A stretch of DNA of 64,000 bases from Akkermansia massiliensis (GTDB lineage: Bacteria > Verrucomicrobiota > Verrucomicrobiia > Verrucomicrobiales > Akkermansiaceae): the NCBI RefSeq assembly GCF_023516715.1, contig NZ_JAMGSI010000002.1, positions 186,001-250,000 on the forward strand, written 5' to 3'. Positions 37,326-43,663 of the stretch are shown piece by piece (within the stretch, counting starts at the first letter, position 1; every line of letters begins with the position of its first letter). The notes under the pieces were generated by a model, which was not told where the DNA came from, made no database searches, and saw only the letters and a list, made by a program, of their open reading frames with translations. The translations under genes and the position numbers were made by a program.

Positions 37326-37538
37326 ATGCCACTCTCCATGCTCAACATCGGCGATATTCGCCAGGTTAACAAAATTCATGGCAGGGATGAAACCCGGCGT
37401 TTTCTGGAAAGCCTGGGCTTCGTTGCCGGCAGCACGGTTTCCATCGTTTCTGAAAACGGCGGAAACTTCATCGTCAATGTCAAGGGGTCCCGGATAGCTC
37501 TCAGCAAGGCTCTTGCGTGCAAGATATTCGTGGCCTGA
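37326..37538 (+). CDS. feoA: FeoA-domain protein, first copy
   Basis: A 70-residue SH3-like FeoA protein, which binds or modulates FeoB during ferrous iron uptake. The pattern is MLNIGDIRQVNKIHG, then RRFLESLGFVAGSTVSIVSE, NFIVNVKGSRIALSKALACKIFV, matching FeoA. The ORF extends six codons upstream (37308), but the Met at 37326 better fits the family start (PLSMLNIGD). Two operator-like palindromes precede it. A second FeoA gene starts 31 bases later; such pairs are known in Bacteroidota, Clostridia and Verrucomicrobia. Confidence 0.9.
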   Translation: MPLSMLNIGDIRQVNKIHGRDETRRFLESLGFVAGSTVSIVSENGGNFIVNVKGSRIALSKALACKIFVA

Positions 37539-37569
37539 ACCTTCTCATCCAACAATCAGCCATCATTCT

Positions 37570-37800
37570 ATGACCAAACACCGTACATTAAGAGACGCCC
37601 TGATCGGGGAAACCGTGACCGTCGGGAAACTGGCGGGGGAAGGCCCGGTCAGAAGGCGCATCATGGACATGGGAGTCACCAAGGGAACGCAGATTTTCAT
37701 CCGCAAAGTCGCCCCCTTGGGAGATCCCATTGAAGTTACTGTCCGCGGCTACGAACTCTCCATCCGCAAATCGGAAGCCGAGAACATCCATATCCATTGA
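37570..37800 (+). CDS. feoA: FeoA-domain protein, second copy
   Basis: A 76-residue SH3-like protein: LRDALIGETVTVGKLAGEG, VRRRIMDMGVTKGTQIFIRK, LGDPIEVTVRGYELSIRKSEAENI. The MGVTKGT and GDPIEVxxRGYxLSIRxxEA phrasing is the classical FeoA type, closer to the canonical family than the first copy. The frame is open 19 codons upstream into the first copy's end, but the Met at 37570 is the natural start. It probably works together with the first FeoA and with FeoB 76 bases downstream. Confidence 0.92.
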   Translation: MTKHRTLRDALIGETVTVGKLAGEGPVRRRIMDMGVTKGTQIFIRKVAPLGDPIEVTVRGYELSIRKSEAENIHIH

Positions 37801-37876
37801 TTCCGCCCTTATTACCGCACGTTTCCTGACCTGACAGCAAGACGGCGCACCCATACATCAAGACAAGGAAACATCC

Positions 37877-40138
37877 ATGAGCAACATTACCATCGCCCTG
37901 GCGGGCAATCCCAACTGCGGAAAAACCACTCTCTTCAACGCCCTGACAGGCGCCAGCCAGTACGTCGGGAACTGGCCCGGCGTTACTGTGGAAAAAAAGG
38001 AAGGCCGCCTGAAAGGCCACAAGAACATCATCATTGAAGACCTTCCGGGCATTTATTCTCTTTCCCCCTACACCCTGGAGGAAGTCGTCAGCCGGAATTA
38101 CCTGGTCACGGACCATCCCTCCCTCATCCTGAACCTGGTTGACGGCAGCAACCTGGAACGCAATCTTTACCTCACCACCCAGCTTTGCGAGCTGGGCGTT
38201 CCCGTCATCATCGCCCTGAACATGATGGACATTGTCCGGAAGCGCGGCGACCGCATTGACACGGAAAAGCTTTCCCGGGATCTCGGCTGCCAGGTGCTGG
38301 AAATCAGCGCCCTGAAAGGGACCGGAATCCGTGAACTGGTGGACGCCGTCGTAAAAACGGCCACCTCGGAGGATGCCCGGGCCCCGCGCGCCGTGCACTT
38401 CCCGGACCGTCTGGAAAAAGCCATCGGGGAAATAGGGGAAATAATCACCGGCAAATGCCTGGACCAGCAGAAAAAATGGTTTGCCGTCAAGGTTTTTGAA
38501 AGGGACCAGAAAGTCGCGGACCAGCTCGCGCTCACCTCTGAGGAGCAGTCCCGCATCAACGGGATCATTGAAGCCATGGAACAGGAGATGGATGACGACA
38601 GCGAATCCATCATCACCAACGAGCGCTACAATTCCATTTCACGCATTACCGCGGATTCCGTCGTCAAGGCCGGCATCGGCAGCCTGACGGGCAGCGACAG
38701 GATCGACCGCATCATCACCAACCGCTGGCTGGGCCTCCCCATCTTTGCCGTCGTCATGTGGGCGGTGTATTACATTTCCATCCAGACGGTGGGCGCATGG
38801 GGAACGGACTGGGCCAATGACACCTTCTTCGGGGAATGGGTTCCGGAATGGGTGGGCGGCCTGCTGGAAAGCGCCAACTGCGCCCCGTGGCTGGAAAGCC
38901 TGATTCAGGACGGCGTGATTGCCGGCGTGGGGGCCGTCCTAGGCTTCCTGCCGCAGATGGCGGTGCTGTTCCTGTGCCTGGGTATTCTGGAAGATTGCGG
39001 CTACATGGCCCGCGTGGCCTTCATCATGGACCGCATTTTCCGCAAATTCGGCCTTTCCGGGAAGTCCTTCATCCCCATGCTCGTTTCCATGGGCTGCGGC
39101 GTTCCGGGCATCATGGCCACCCGCACCATTGAGAATGAAAAGGACAGGCGCATGACCATCATGACCACCACGTTCATTCCATGCGGAGCTAAAACGCCCA
39201 TCATCGCCCTGATTGCAGGCGCCTTCTTCCCGGAAAATTCCTGGGTGGCCCCGGGAGCCTACTTCATCGGGGTGGGCGCCATCATCCTTTCCGGCCTCAT
39301 TCTGAAAAAGACCGCCATGTTCTCCGGGGATCCCACCCCCTTCGTCATGGAACTTCCCATTTACCACGTTCCCGCCTGGAAGAACGTCATCATCCACGCG
39401 TGGGAACGCTGCAAGGCCTTCGTGCAAAAAGCCGGGACGGTTATCTTCGTTTCCAGCGCCCTGATCTGGTTCCTTTCCAGCTACAACTGGAAGGTTGATT
39501 CCGTGGAGCAGAATGACAGCATGCTGGCTTCCATCGGCAACGTGGCCGCACCCGTCTTCCAGCCGCTGGGCTGGGGCGAATGGAAACCTACCATGGCCAC
39601 CATCACCGGACTGATTGCCAAGGAAAACGTGGTCGGCACCTTCGGCGTCCTGTATGCGGACGGCAGTTCCGGGGAAGAGGCGGAGGAAGAACCCGCCGAA
39701 ACGCAGGAAATGTCCCCCGCCGGCCAGGAGCTCCAGGCATCCCTGGAGGGCGCCTCTGAAGAAGCTGCCGCCGAGGAAGCCGCCGCTGAAGAGGAGGAAG
39801 ATGAAGACGCTGAAATCAGGGAAACCGGGGACCGCCTGGTCCAGGCGGGAGCCTTCACGTTCCTGAGCGCCTTCTCCTTCATGATTTTCAACCTTCTCTG
39901 CGCCCCCTGCTTTGCCGCCATGGGAGCCATCAGAAGGGAAATGAACAGCGCCAAATGGACTTTCTTCGCCATCGGCTACATGTGCGCCCTGGCGTACTGC
40001 CTGGCCTTCCTGATTTACCAGATGGGAGCATGGCTTTATGCGGAAGCTTCCTTCGGCATCGGGCAGGGGCTCGCCGTATTGCTCCTGCTGGGCCTCATTT
40101 ACCTGGTGGTGAAGAAACCCTCCGCATCCTCCAAATAA
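37877..40138 (+). CDS. feoB: Ferrous iron transporter FeoB
   Basis: A 753-residue inner-membrane Fe(II) importer. The N-terminal G domain has G1 GNPNCGKTTLFN, the switch-I region VGNWPGVTVEKKEG, G3 DLPGIYSL and G4 NMMD. A helical GDI domain follows (about 165-270). The membrane part contains two Gate repeats (GVGAVLGFLPQMAVLFLCLG, GYMARVAFIMDR, SFIPMLVSMGCGVPGIMATR). Between the second half's ENVVGTFGVLY and the following GAFTFLSAFSFM lies an insertion at about residues 595-648 made almost only of Glu, Ala, Asp and Ser, which is absent from E. coli FeoB. The GTPase is cytoplasmic and energises or gates uptake. It is part of the feoA-feoA-feoB-Cys-rich operon. Confidence 0.97.
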   Translation: MSNITIALAGNPNCGKTTLFNALTGASQYVGNWPGVTVEKKEGRLKGHKNIIIEDLPGIYSLSPYTLEEVVSRNYLVTDHPSLILNLVDGSNLERNLYLTTQLCELGVPVIIALNMMDIVRKRGDRIDTEKLSRDLGCQVLEISALKGTGIRELVDAVVKTATSEDARAPRAVHFPDRLEKAIGEIGEIITGKCLDQQKKWFAVKVFERDQKVADQLALTSEEQSRINGIIEAMEQEMDDDSESIITNERYNSISRITADSVVKAGIGSLTGSDRIDRIITNRWLGLPIFAVVMWAVYYISIQTVGAWGTDWANDTFFGEWVPEWVGGLLESANCAPWLESLIQDGVIAGVGAVLGFLPQMAVLFLCLGILEDCGYMARVAFIMDRIFRKFGLSGKSFIPMLVSMGCGVPGIMATRTIENEKDRRMTIMTTTFIPCGAKTPIIALIAGAFFPENSWVAPGAYFIGVGAIILSGLILKKTAMFSGDPTPFVMELPIYHVPAWKNVIIHAWERCKAFVQKAGTVIFVSSALIWFLSSYNWKVDSVEQNDSMLASIGNVAAPVFQPLGWGEWKPTMATITGLIAKENVVGTFGVLYADGSSGEEAEEEPAETQEMSPAGQELQASLEGASEEAAAEEAAAEEEEDEDAEIRETGDRLVQAGAFTFLSAFSFMIFNLLCAPCFAAMGAIRREMNSAKWTFFAIGYMCALAYCLAFLIYQMGAWLYAEASFGIGQGLAVLLLLGLIYLVVKKPSASSK

Positions 40139-40170
40139 CCCTCATACCCACTCCTAACCCCCTCACCAAC

Positions 40171-40338
40171 ATGGGAACATATATCATTGCCACCCTCCTT
40201 TTCCTGGCCCTGGCCTACGCGCTGTATAAAACGTTCAGCAAGCGCGGCAAGTGCTGCGGCAACTGTGACGGGTGCGGCAGCGGCGGCGGTTGCTGCGGAG
40301 GCCACCATCACGACGACGATCAAGAAAAACAGGACTGA
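40171..40338 (+). CDS. FeoB-associated Cys-rich small membrane protein
   Basis: A 55-residue protein, 32 bases after feoB. It has one membrane helix (TYIIATLLFLALAYALYKTF), a short basic joint, and a cytoplasmic tail CCGNCDGCGSGGGCCGG followed by HHHDDD. This is the layout of FeoB-associated Cys-rich proteins, which replace FeoC in many anaerobes. Six Cys and three His could bind Fe(II) or an iron-sulphur cluster and sense or pass metal to FeoB. The reading frame is open farther upstream inside feoB, but the Met at 40171 starts the membrane helix. Confidence 0.9.
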   Translation: MGTYIIATLLFLALAYALYKTFSKRGKCCGNCDGCGSGGGCCGGHHHDDDQEKQD

Positions 40339-40361
40339 GCCCAGTCTCAGCCCTTTCTTTC

Positions 40362-40400
40362 AGAACCTGCAGACCGCCCGCGGTTTGCAGGTTCTTTCCT
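40362..40400 (+). terminator. Terminator of the feo operon
   Basis: A stem AGAACCTGCAGACCG / CGGTTTGCAGGTTCT (15 bp with one G-T pair, 4-base loop) followed by TTCCTT lies 23 bases after the Cys-rich gene. It sits in the convergent gap with the next minus-strand gene. Confidence 0.8.
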
Positions 40401-40427
40401 TCTGCGCATGCCGCATGCGCTCCCTCC

Positions 40428-40835
40428 TTAACCGATCCAGCCGTGCTGGTACGCCGCCATGGCCGCAATCACCAGCGCGATAAACAGGAAGATGAACCAC
40501 ATCACATTGTGGCGGTGGCGGTACTCCACGGCCATCAGGGGCTCCCATTCCTTTTCCACAAAGGAGAAGTCGTCACCGCTGGCAAAACGGTCGTACAGCG
40601 TTTCCAGCTCCTGCCCCGTCACCCCTTCCGGAGCGGCGAATACCGGCGGGCAGCATGAGCCCGTCTTGAACACGATTTCACAGTGGTAGATGCCGTCCGC
40701 TTCCTTGTAGGACTGGAGGCACGCGCCGTCACGGGCGCATACCACATGGCCAGTCGTTCCCTCCTGCAAGCGGCGCAGAGCAGTATCACGGTCGGTCACT
40801 TCATCATTTGAAATTTCCCATTGAACCTTACTCAT
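40428..40835 (-). CDS. Tail-anchored membrane protein of unknown function
   Basis: A 135-residue protein. No signal peptide is present; residues of about 112-130 form one C-terminal membrane helix (NVMWFIFLFIALVIAAMAAY). The cytoplasmic part has five Cys residues (VVCARDGAC, YHCEI, GSCCPPVF) and an acidic C-terminal region (DRFASGDDFSFVEKEWEPL). The Cys content and position between two metal-regulated loci suggest a metal-related role, but I know no family. Its upstream region (40836-41066) is shared with a divergent small lipoprotein gene and holds two back-to-back degenerate operator sites. Confidence 0.7.
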   Translation of the reverse strand: MSKVQWEISNDEVTDRDTALRRLQEGTTGHVVCARDGACLQSYKEADGIYHCEIVFKTGSCCPPVFAAPEGVTGQELETLYDRFASGDDFSFVEKEWEPLMAVEYRHRHNVMWFIFLFIALVIAAMAAYQHGWIG

Positions 40836-40961
40836 TCTGTCAGTTTAAGACAGTTCCCATCCAAGTCAACATGGTTTTAAATGTTTCCTGACGCCGGAAA
40901 TGTCATCAATTGTCATAAATCCGGCAGCGTGCAAGGCGCTGACCTTAACGTTCTTCTTCGT

Positions 40962-40998
40962 GTTTAATTCACCTAACTTGTTGTTAGTCAAACCAAAG
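40962..40998. promoter_or_regulatory. Two adjacent degenerate DtxR-type sites (site H)
   Basis: GTTTA-ATTCAC-CTAAC (40962-40977) and GTTAG-TCAAAC-CAAAG (40983-40998) lie back to back, separated by 5 bases. Together their inner half-sites form CTAAC-TTGTT-GTTAG, an everted repeat. Each has one perfect half-site. The element sits between the divergent genes at 40835 and 41067 and could regulate either. A further half-site pair, CTAAT-CTAAC, lies at 41024-41033. Confidence 0.5.
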
Positions 40999-41066
40999 AA
41001 CTTTCAACAGATGGGAAGAAGTGCTAATCTAACCATCAGCGGCTACAACCAGCCGCACAACATAAG

Positions 41067-41276
41067 ATGATGAACAAGTACACATGTATCATGATAGGAG
41101 CCGCCTGCCTGCTGGCAGCCTCCTGTCAGGCGGATACGGCCCGCAGGGAACCGGTGCGGAATACGGCGCCGGCCTCCTCCGTACAGGCCTCTTCCGCAGC
41201 GCCCCAGTCCGGACAACGGAATGACGGGGTTCAGGAACACAGGCGTTTCAAGCGCCTCTCGCTTCCTTTGAGATAA
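41067..41276 (+). CDS. Small putative lipoprotein in the metal regulon region
   Basis: A 69-residue protein: type II signal peptide ending LLAAS-Cys (Cys about residue 20), then a Ser/Ala/Gln-rich, probably disordered segment and a basic C-terminus (RRFKRLSLPLR). Degenerate operator sites lie 70-100 bases upstream. Function unknown. Such tiny lipoproteins are common in outer membranes. The coding call rests on the good lipobox and on its promoter context. Confidence 0.6.
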   Translation: MMNKYTCIMIGAACLLAASCQADTARREPVRNTAPASSVQASSAAPQSGQRNDGVQEHRRFKRLSLPLR

Positions 41277-41283
41277 AGAATAA

Positions 41284-41324
41284 GCAACGCCGCACCCCCT
41301 ACCTGATCGAGAATGCGACGTTGC
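41284..41324 (-). terminator. Possible terminator of the porin gene
   Basis: GCAACGCCGCA and TGCGACGTTGC form an 11-bp stem with one mismatch. On the minus strand it is followed by a T-rich stretch (TTATTCTTTA). It lies about 120 bases after the porin stop codon, so the assignment is tentative. Confidence 0.4.
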
Positions 41325-41442
41325 CGCCAGGTCATGCAGACCCCTTCAATGCCCTTGCACGCAGGATTCCGCTCTCTGCATGCAGACGGACAAGGAAGAC
41401 TTGATTATTATTGCGCTTCCACAGATTCGGGACATTTCCCGC

Positions 41443-42762
41443 CTAGAACGTGACGACGCATTGTACGGAGAAGATATTGGCGGAGTTGACGTCATCCCGC
41501 CCGGAAGGATTCTTCACATACTGGTAGGAAGGCTGGATGAGGCAGTACGGCGTAATGGAGAAGCTGTACGTGCATTCCAGAATCATTTCCCGGTCATGCC
41601 CGGGCCGCGTTTCCGCCAGCGTGTCGGCATCCGGCTTGCTCACGGAGAAGCCTACGCCAAAGAAGTTGCCGTCCGCTTCTTTCAAGCCGGTCATGACTTC
41701 CAGAGGTTTCTTGAAAATGACCCCGGCGGACGCCTGGGCTTCCGCTCCGCAGATGTTGCCTGATTCGGCGCTGCTCCAGCCGGCGCGGGCGAACAGGGCG
41801 AACGGGCTGCTGCCCAGGTCCTGTTCCAGGTTGAACGCCACGCCTCCATGGTTCTTGCCGTCCGCATGGAACATGAACGGCTGCAGGCGGTACGTGCCCG
41901 TGCCGATGCCGAAGGCCTTTTCATGCGTCCAGCCGATTTCACCAAGCAGGTTGAAGGATTTTCCGGTCGTGTGGTGGAACGGGTTGCGGCGGGGTTCATT
42001 GTCCATCATGTTGCCGCCCACCTGGATGAACCAGTTTTCATTGAACTGGTACTGCCCCACGACCCCGAAGTTGGAGTCCCCCAGCGGAAGCACCTGGTTG
42101 TTGACGAAGGGAGCGCCGCCGAACTGTCCGAAGGTGGTGTTGGCATACGTATTGGCGTCAAAATAGTTCGTCTGGTTGATCATGCCGCCCATGATGACGA
42201 GCTGGCCGTCCATGAAACCCTGGGAAAGGAGGAGTTCCGGCAGGTAGAAGTAGCCGTCTTCAAAAACGTCGCAGTTGGCGGGGCCGCTCGCGCCCCAGGA
42301 GTCGTCCAGCGTGGTGCGGTGCGTATGCTTGTTCAGGGCCACGGAGCCGGAGAGCTCGCTCTTGATCCAGGTTCCCTGGTTGCGGCTGGATTTGAACAGC
42401 TGCAGCCCGGCCTGGGCGTGGAATTTGTACCAGCTCTGGCTGGAACCGGCAGTCTCTTCGTTCGCGGCCGCATGGTGGCCCTTGGTATAGAGGAACGCCT
42501 GCTCCACCAGGAACTGGAAGCCGGCTTTCTCGTAAGCGCCTTTATGCAGATCCGTCAGGGCCCTGGTCAGAAGATCGTTCGGAATGGGCGTGCTTTCATC
42601 GCCGTATTCGTCCCCGAACAGGTCGATGTCGTCCAGAATGGAACCTTTGCCTTCAGCCTCTTCCGCAGCCAGAGCGGCGACGGTAGTGGCTACGGATGCC
42701 GTACCGGCCATGCAGAAGCCGGAGCAGGCCAGCAGGGCGGGTATCATGTAGCGTTTCTTCAT
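41443..42762 (-). CDS. OprB-type outer-membrane porin
   Basis: A 439-residue porin. Signal peptide: MKKRYMIPALLACSGFCMAG then a second Ala-rich part ending ALAAEE. The rest alternates aromatic and glycine in amphipathic strands, with loops such as YFDANTYANTTFGQF, FVNNQVLPLGDSNFGVVGQY and FNENWFIQVGGNM. The C-terminal block CLIQPSYQYVKNPSGRDDVN and final aromatic VTF fit the carbohydrate-selective porin family (OprB, PF04966). The relatives pass sugars, but this copy is placed in a metal regulon: a perfect operator at 43022-43037 precedes its small upstream partner. It could thus admit chelated metal or siderophore-like sugars. The start is the Met at 42762. Confidence 0.88.
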   Translation of the reverse strand: MKKRYMIPALLACSGFCMAGTASVATTVAALAAEEAEGKGSILDDIDLFGDEYGDESTPIPNDLLTRALTDLHKGAYEKAGFQFLVEQAFLYTKGHHAAANEETAGSSQSWYKFHAQAGLQLFKSSRNQGTWIKSELSGSVALNKHTHRTTLDDSWGASGPANCDVFEDGYFYLPELLLSQGFMDGQLVIMGGMINQTNYFDANTYANTTFGQFGGAPFVNNQVLPLGDSNFGVVGQYQFNENWFIQVGGNMMDNEPRRNPFHHTTGKSFNLLGEIGWTHEKAFGIGTGTYRLQPFMFHADGKNHGGVAFNLEQDLGSSPFALFARAGWSSAESGNICGAEAQASAGVIFKKPLEVMTGLKEADGNFFGVGFSVSKPDADTLAETRPGHDREMILECTYSFSITPYCLIQPSYQYVKNPSGRDDVNSANIFSVQCVVTF

Positions 42763-42804
42763 AGTAATGCTGTATCTTGAGTCTTCCTCGTCAATCGCGG
42801 ATGT

Positions 42805-43008
42805 TCAGCCTTCCATGGCGAAGGAGCATTCCTGCTCCCGGCCTGCGGCGGACTGCGCATCCACGGCTTTGCCGCATGCGCCCATACAGAACTCACAGTC
42901 CCCGCAGAGCAGGCGGTATCTGGGACGCCGGACGAGAAGCCCGGCCAGTTTCCGGTACCGGCAAATCCGGCGGAAGAAACGGTGAAGTCCTGTATGGGTC
43001 AAGTTCAT
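42805..43008 (-). CDS. Cys-rich small protein upstream of the porin
   Basis: A 67-residue protein. It starts MNLTHTGLHRFFRRICRYRK (strongly basic), then LLVRRPRYRLLCGDCEFCMGAC, with a C-x2-C-x2-C-x3-C cluster, and an acidic tail with one more Cys. The cluster could bind Fe, Zn or a small iron-sulphur cluster. It lies 42 bases upstream of the porin on the same strand and 13 bases downstream of a perfect DtxR-type operator, so it is probably the first gene of that operon. An upstream TTG start at 43020 is possible but the ATG is preferred. No family is recognised. Confidence 0.6.
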   Translation of the reverse strand: MNLTHTGLHRFFRRICRYRKLAGLLVRRPRYRLLCGDCEFCMGACGKAVDAQSAAGREQECSFAMEG

Positions 43009-43021
43009 GCAACGCGGCAAA

Positions 43022-43037
43022 GTTAGATAGAACTAAC
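43022..43037. promoter_or_regulatory. DtxR-type operator, perfect (site C)
   Basis: GTTAG-ATAGAA-CTAAC, a perfect 5-bp inverted repeat spaced by 6, ending 13 bases upstream of the Cys-rich small gene that leads to the porin. On the other side it is 130 bases from site D, so a looped divergent control region is possible. Confidence 0.75.
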
Positions 43038-43148
43038 TATTGAGTCAACACTTTTTCTCCCTTAGCCCTTTTCCAATTTGGAACTCCTTCCATGAAGCAC
43101 GTTTCATACCTCTTTTATGATCAATGTATTGAAAAATCTTTAAAATAA

Positions 43149-43165
43149 TTTTACGTACCGTAAAA
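43149..43165. promoter_or_regulatory. Second palindrome, TTTTACG-TAC-CGTAAAA
   Basis: A perfect 7-bp inverted repeat with a 3-base spacer lies 2 bases before site D, upstream of the DUF6110-like gene. Its sequence is unrelated to the RTTAG-N6-CTAAY motif, so it may bind a different regulator or overlap the promoter. Confidence 0.45.
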
Positions 43166-43167
43166 AA

Positions 43168-43183
43168 ATTAGTTGGAACTAAT
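43168..43183. promoter_or_regulatory. DtxR-type operator, perfect (site D)
   Basis: ATTAG-TTGGAA-CTAAT, a perfect inverted repeat spaced by 6, 125 bases upstream of the DUF6110-like gene and its ATPase. Confidence 0.72.
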
Positions 43184-43308
43184 TCAACTTGACCTGAAAC
43201 CTGCGGAACGTTACAAAAAAGCAGGCCTATTGGAGATCATCCAACCCTTCCGGGAAAGAAACGGCTGCATGCCGCCAAGGCCGGCTGAACCCAACAAAAA
43301 ACATTACC

Positions 43309-43539
43309 ATGAGTTACATCAACAACAAGGGCCTCTGGGGCTTCGTCGGCGGAGTCATCGCCGCCGCCATCGGCACGAAAGTGGTTAAAAGCCCCGCTAC
43401 CAGGAAATTGGCCGTCCAGGGGCTTTCCAAAGCCATGCTCATCCAGCAGAAGGCCATGGAGCAACTGGCCAATATCCGTGAAGAAGCGCAGGACTTGTGC
43501 CACGAGGCCGCCGCTGAAAACCGCAAGCCGGAACAGTAA
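43309..43539 (+). CDS. DUF6110-like small membrane protein
   Basis: A 76-residue protein. Residues of about 8-27 (LWGFVGGVIAAAIGTKVVKS) form a glycine-rich, GxxxG-type membrane-inserting helix, followed by SPATRKLAVQGLSKAML and a long helix with alternating charges (AMEQLANIREEAQDLCHEA). This matches the general form of DUF6110 proteins found beside P-type ATPases. The ATPase gene follows 124 bases later, with a DtxR-type operator upstream. By analogy with gene pairs reported for ferrosome formation (a small membrane protein plus a P1B-6-type ATPase) it may assist a metal-loading pump at a membrane compartment. That is an inference. Confidence 0.78.
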   Translation: MSYINNKGLWGFVGGVIAAAIGTKVVKSPATRKLAVQGLSKAMLIQQKAMEQLANIREEAQDLCHEAAAENRKPEQ

Positions 43540-43663
43540 CAATCTCATTGTTCATCATCATACTGGGGCAGTCCGTTTCCTTCTCCGCCGGCGGAACGGG
43601 CAGCCTCCAACGGGGGAAACGCACGGAGAAGGGCGTTTCCCCCTTTTTCATTTTTCCAAACCG

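Noticed and set aside
43173-43388. Plus-strand frame starting inside operator D
   Set aside because: It overlaps the DUF6110-like gene in another frame and has no coherent composition; the DUF6110-like frame is better.
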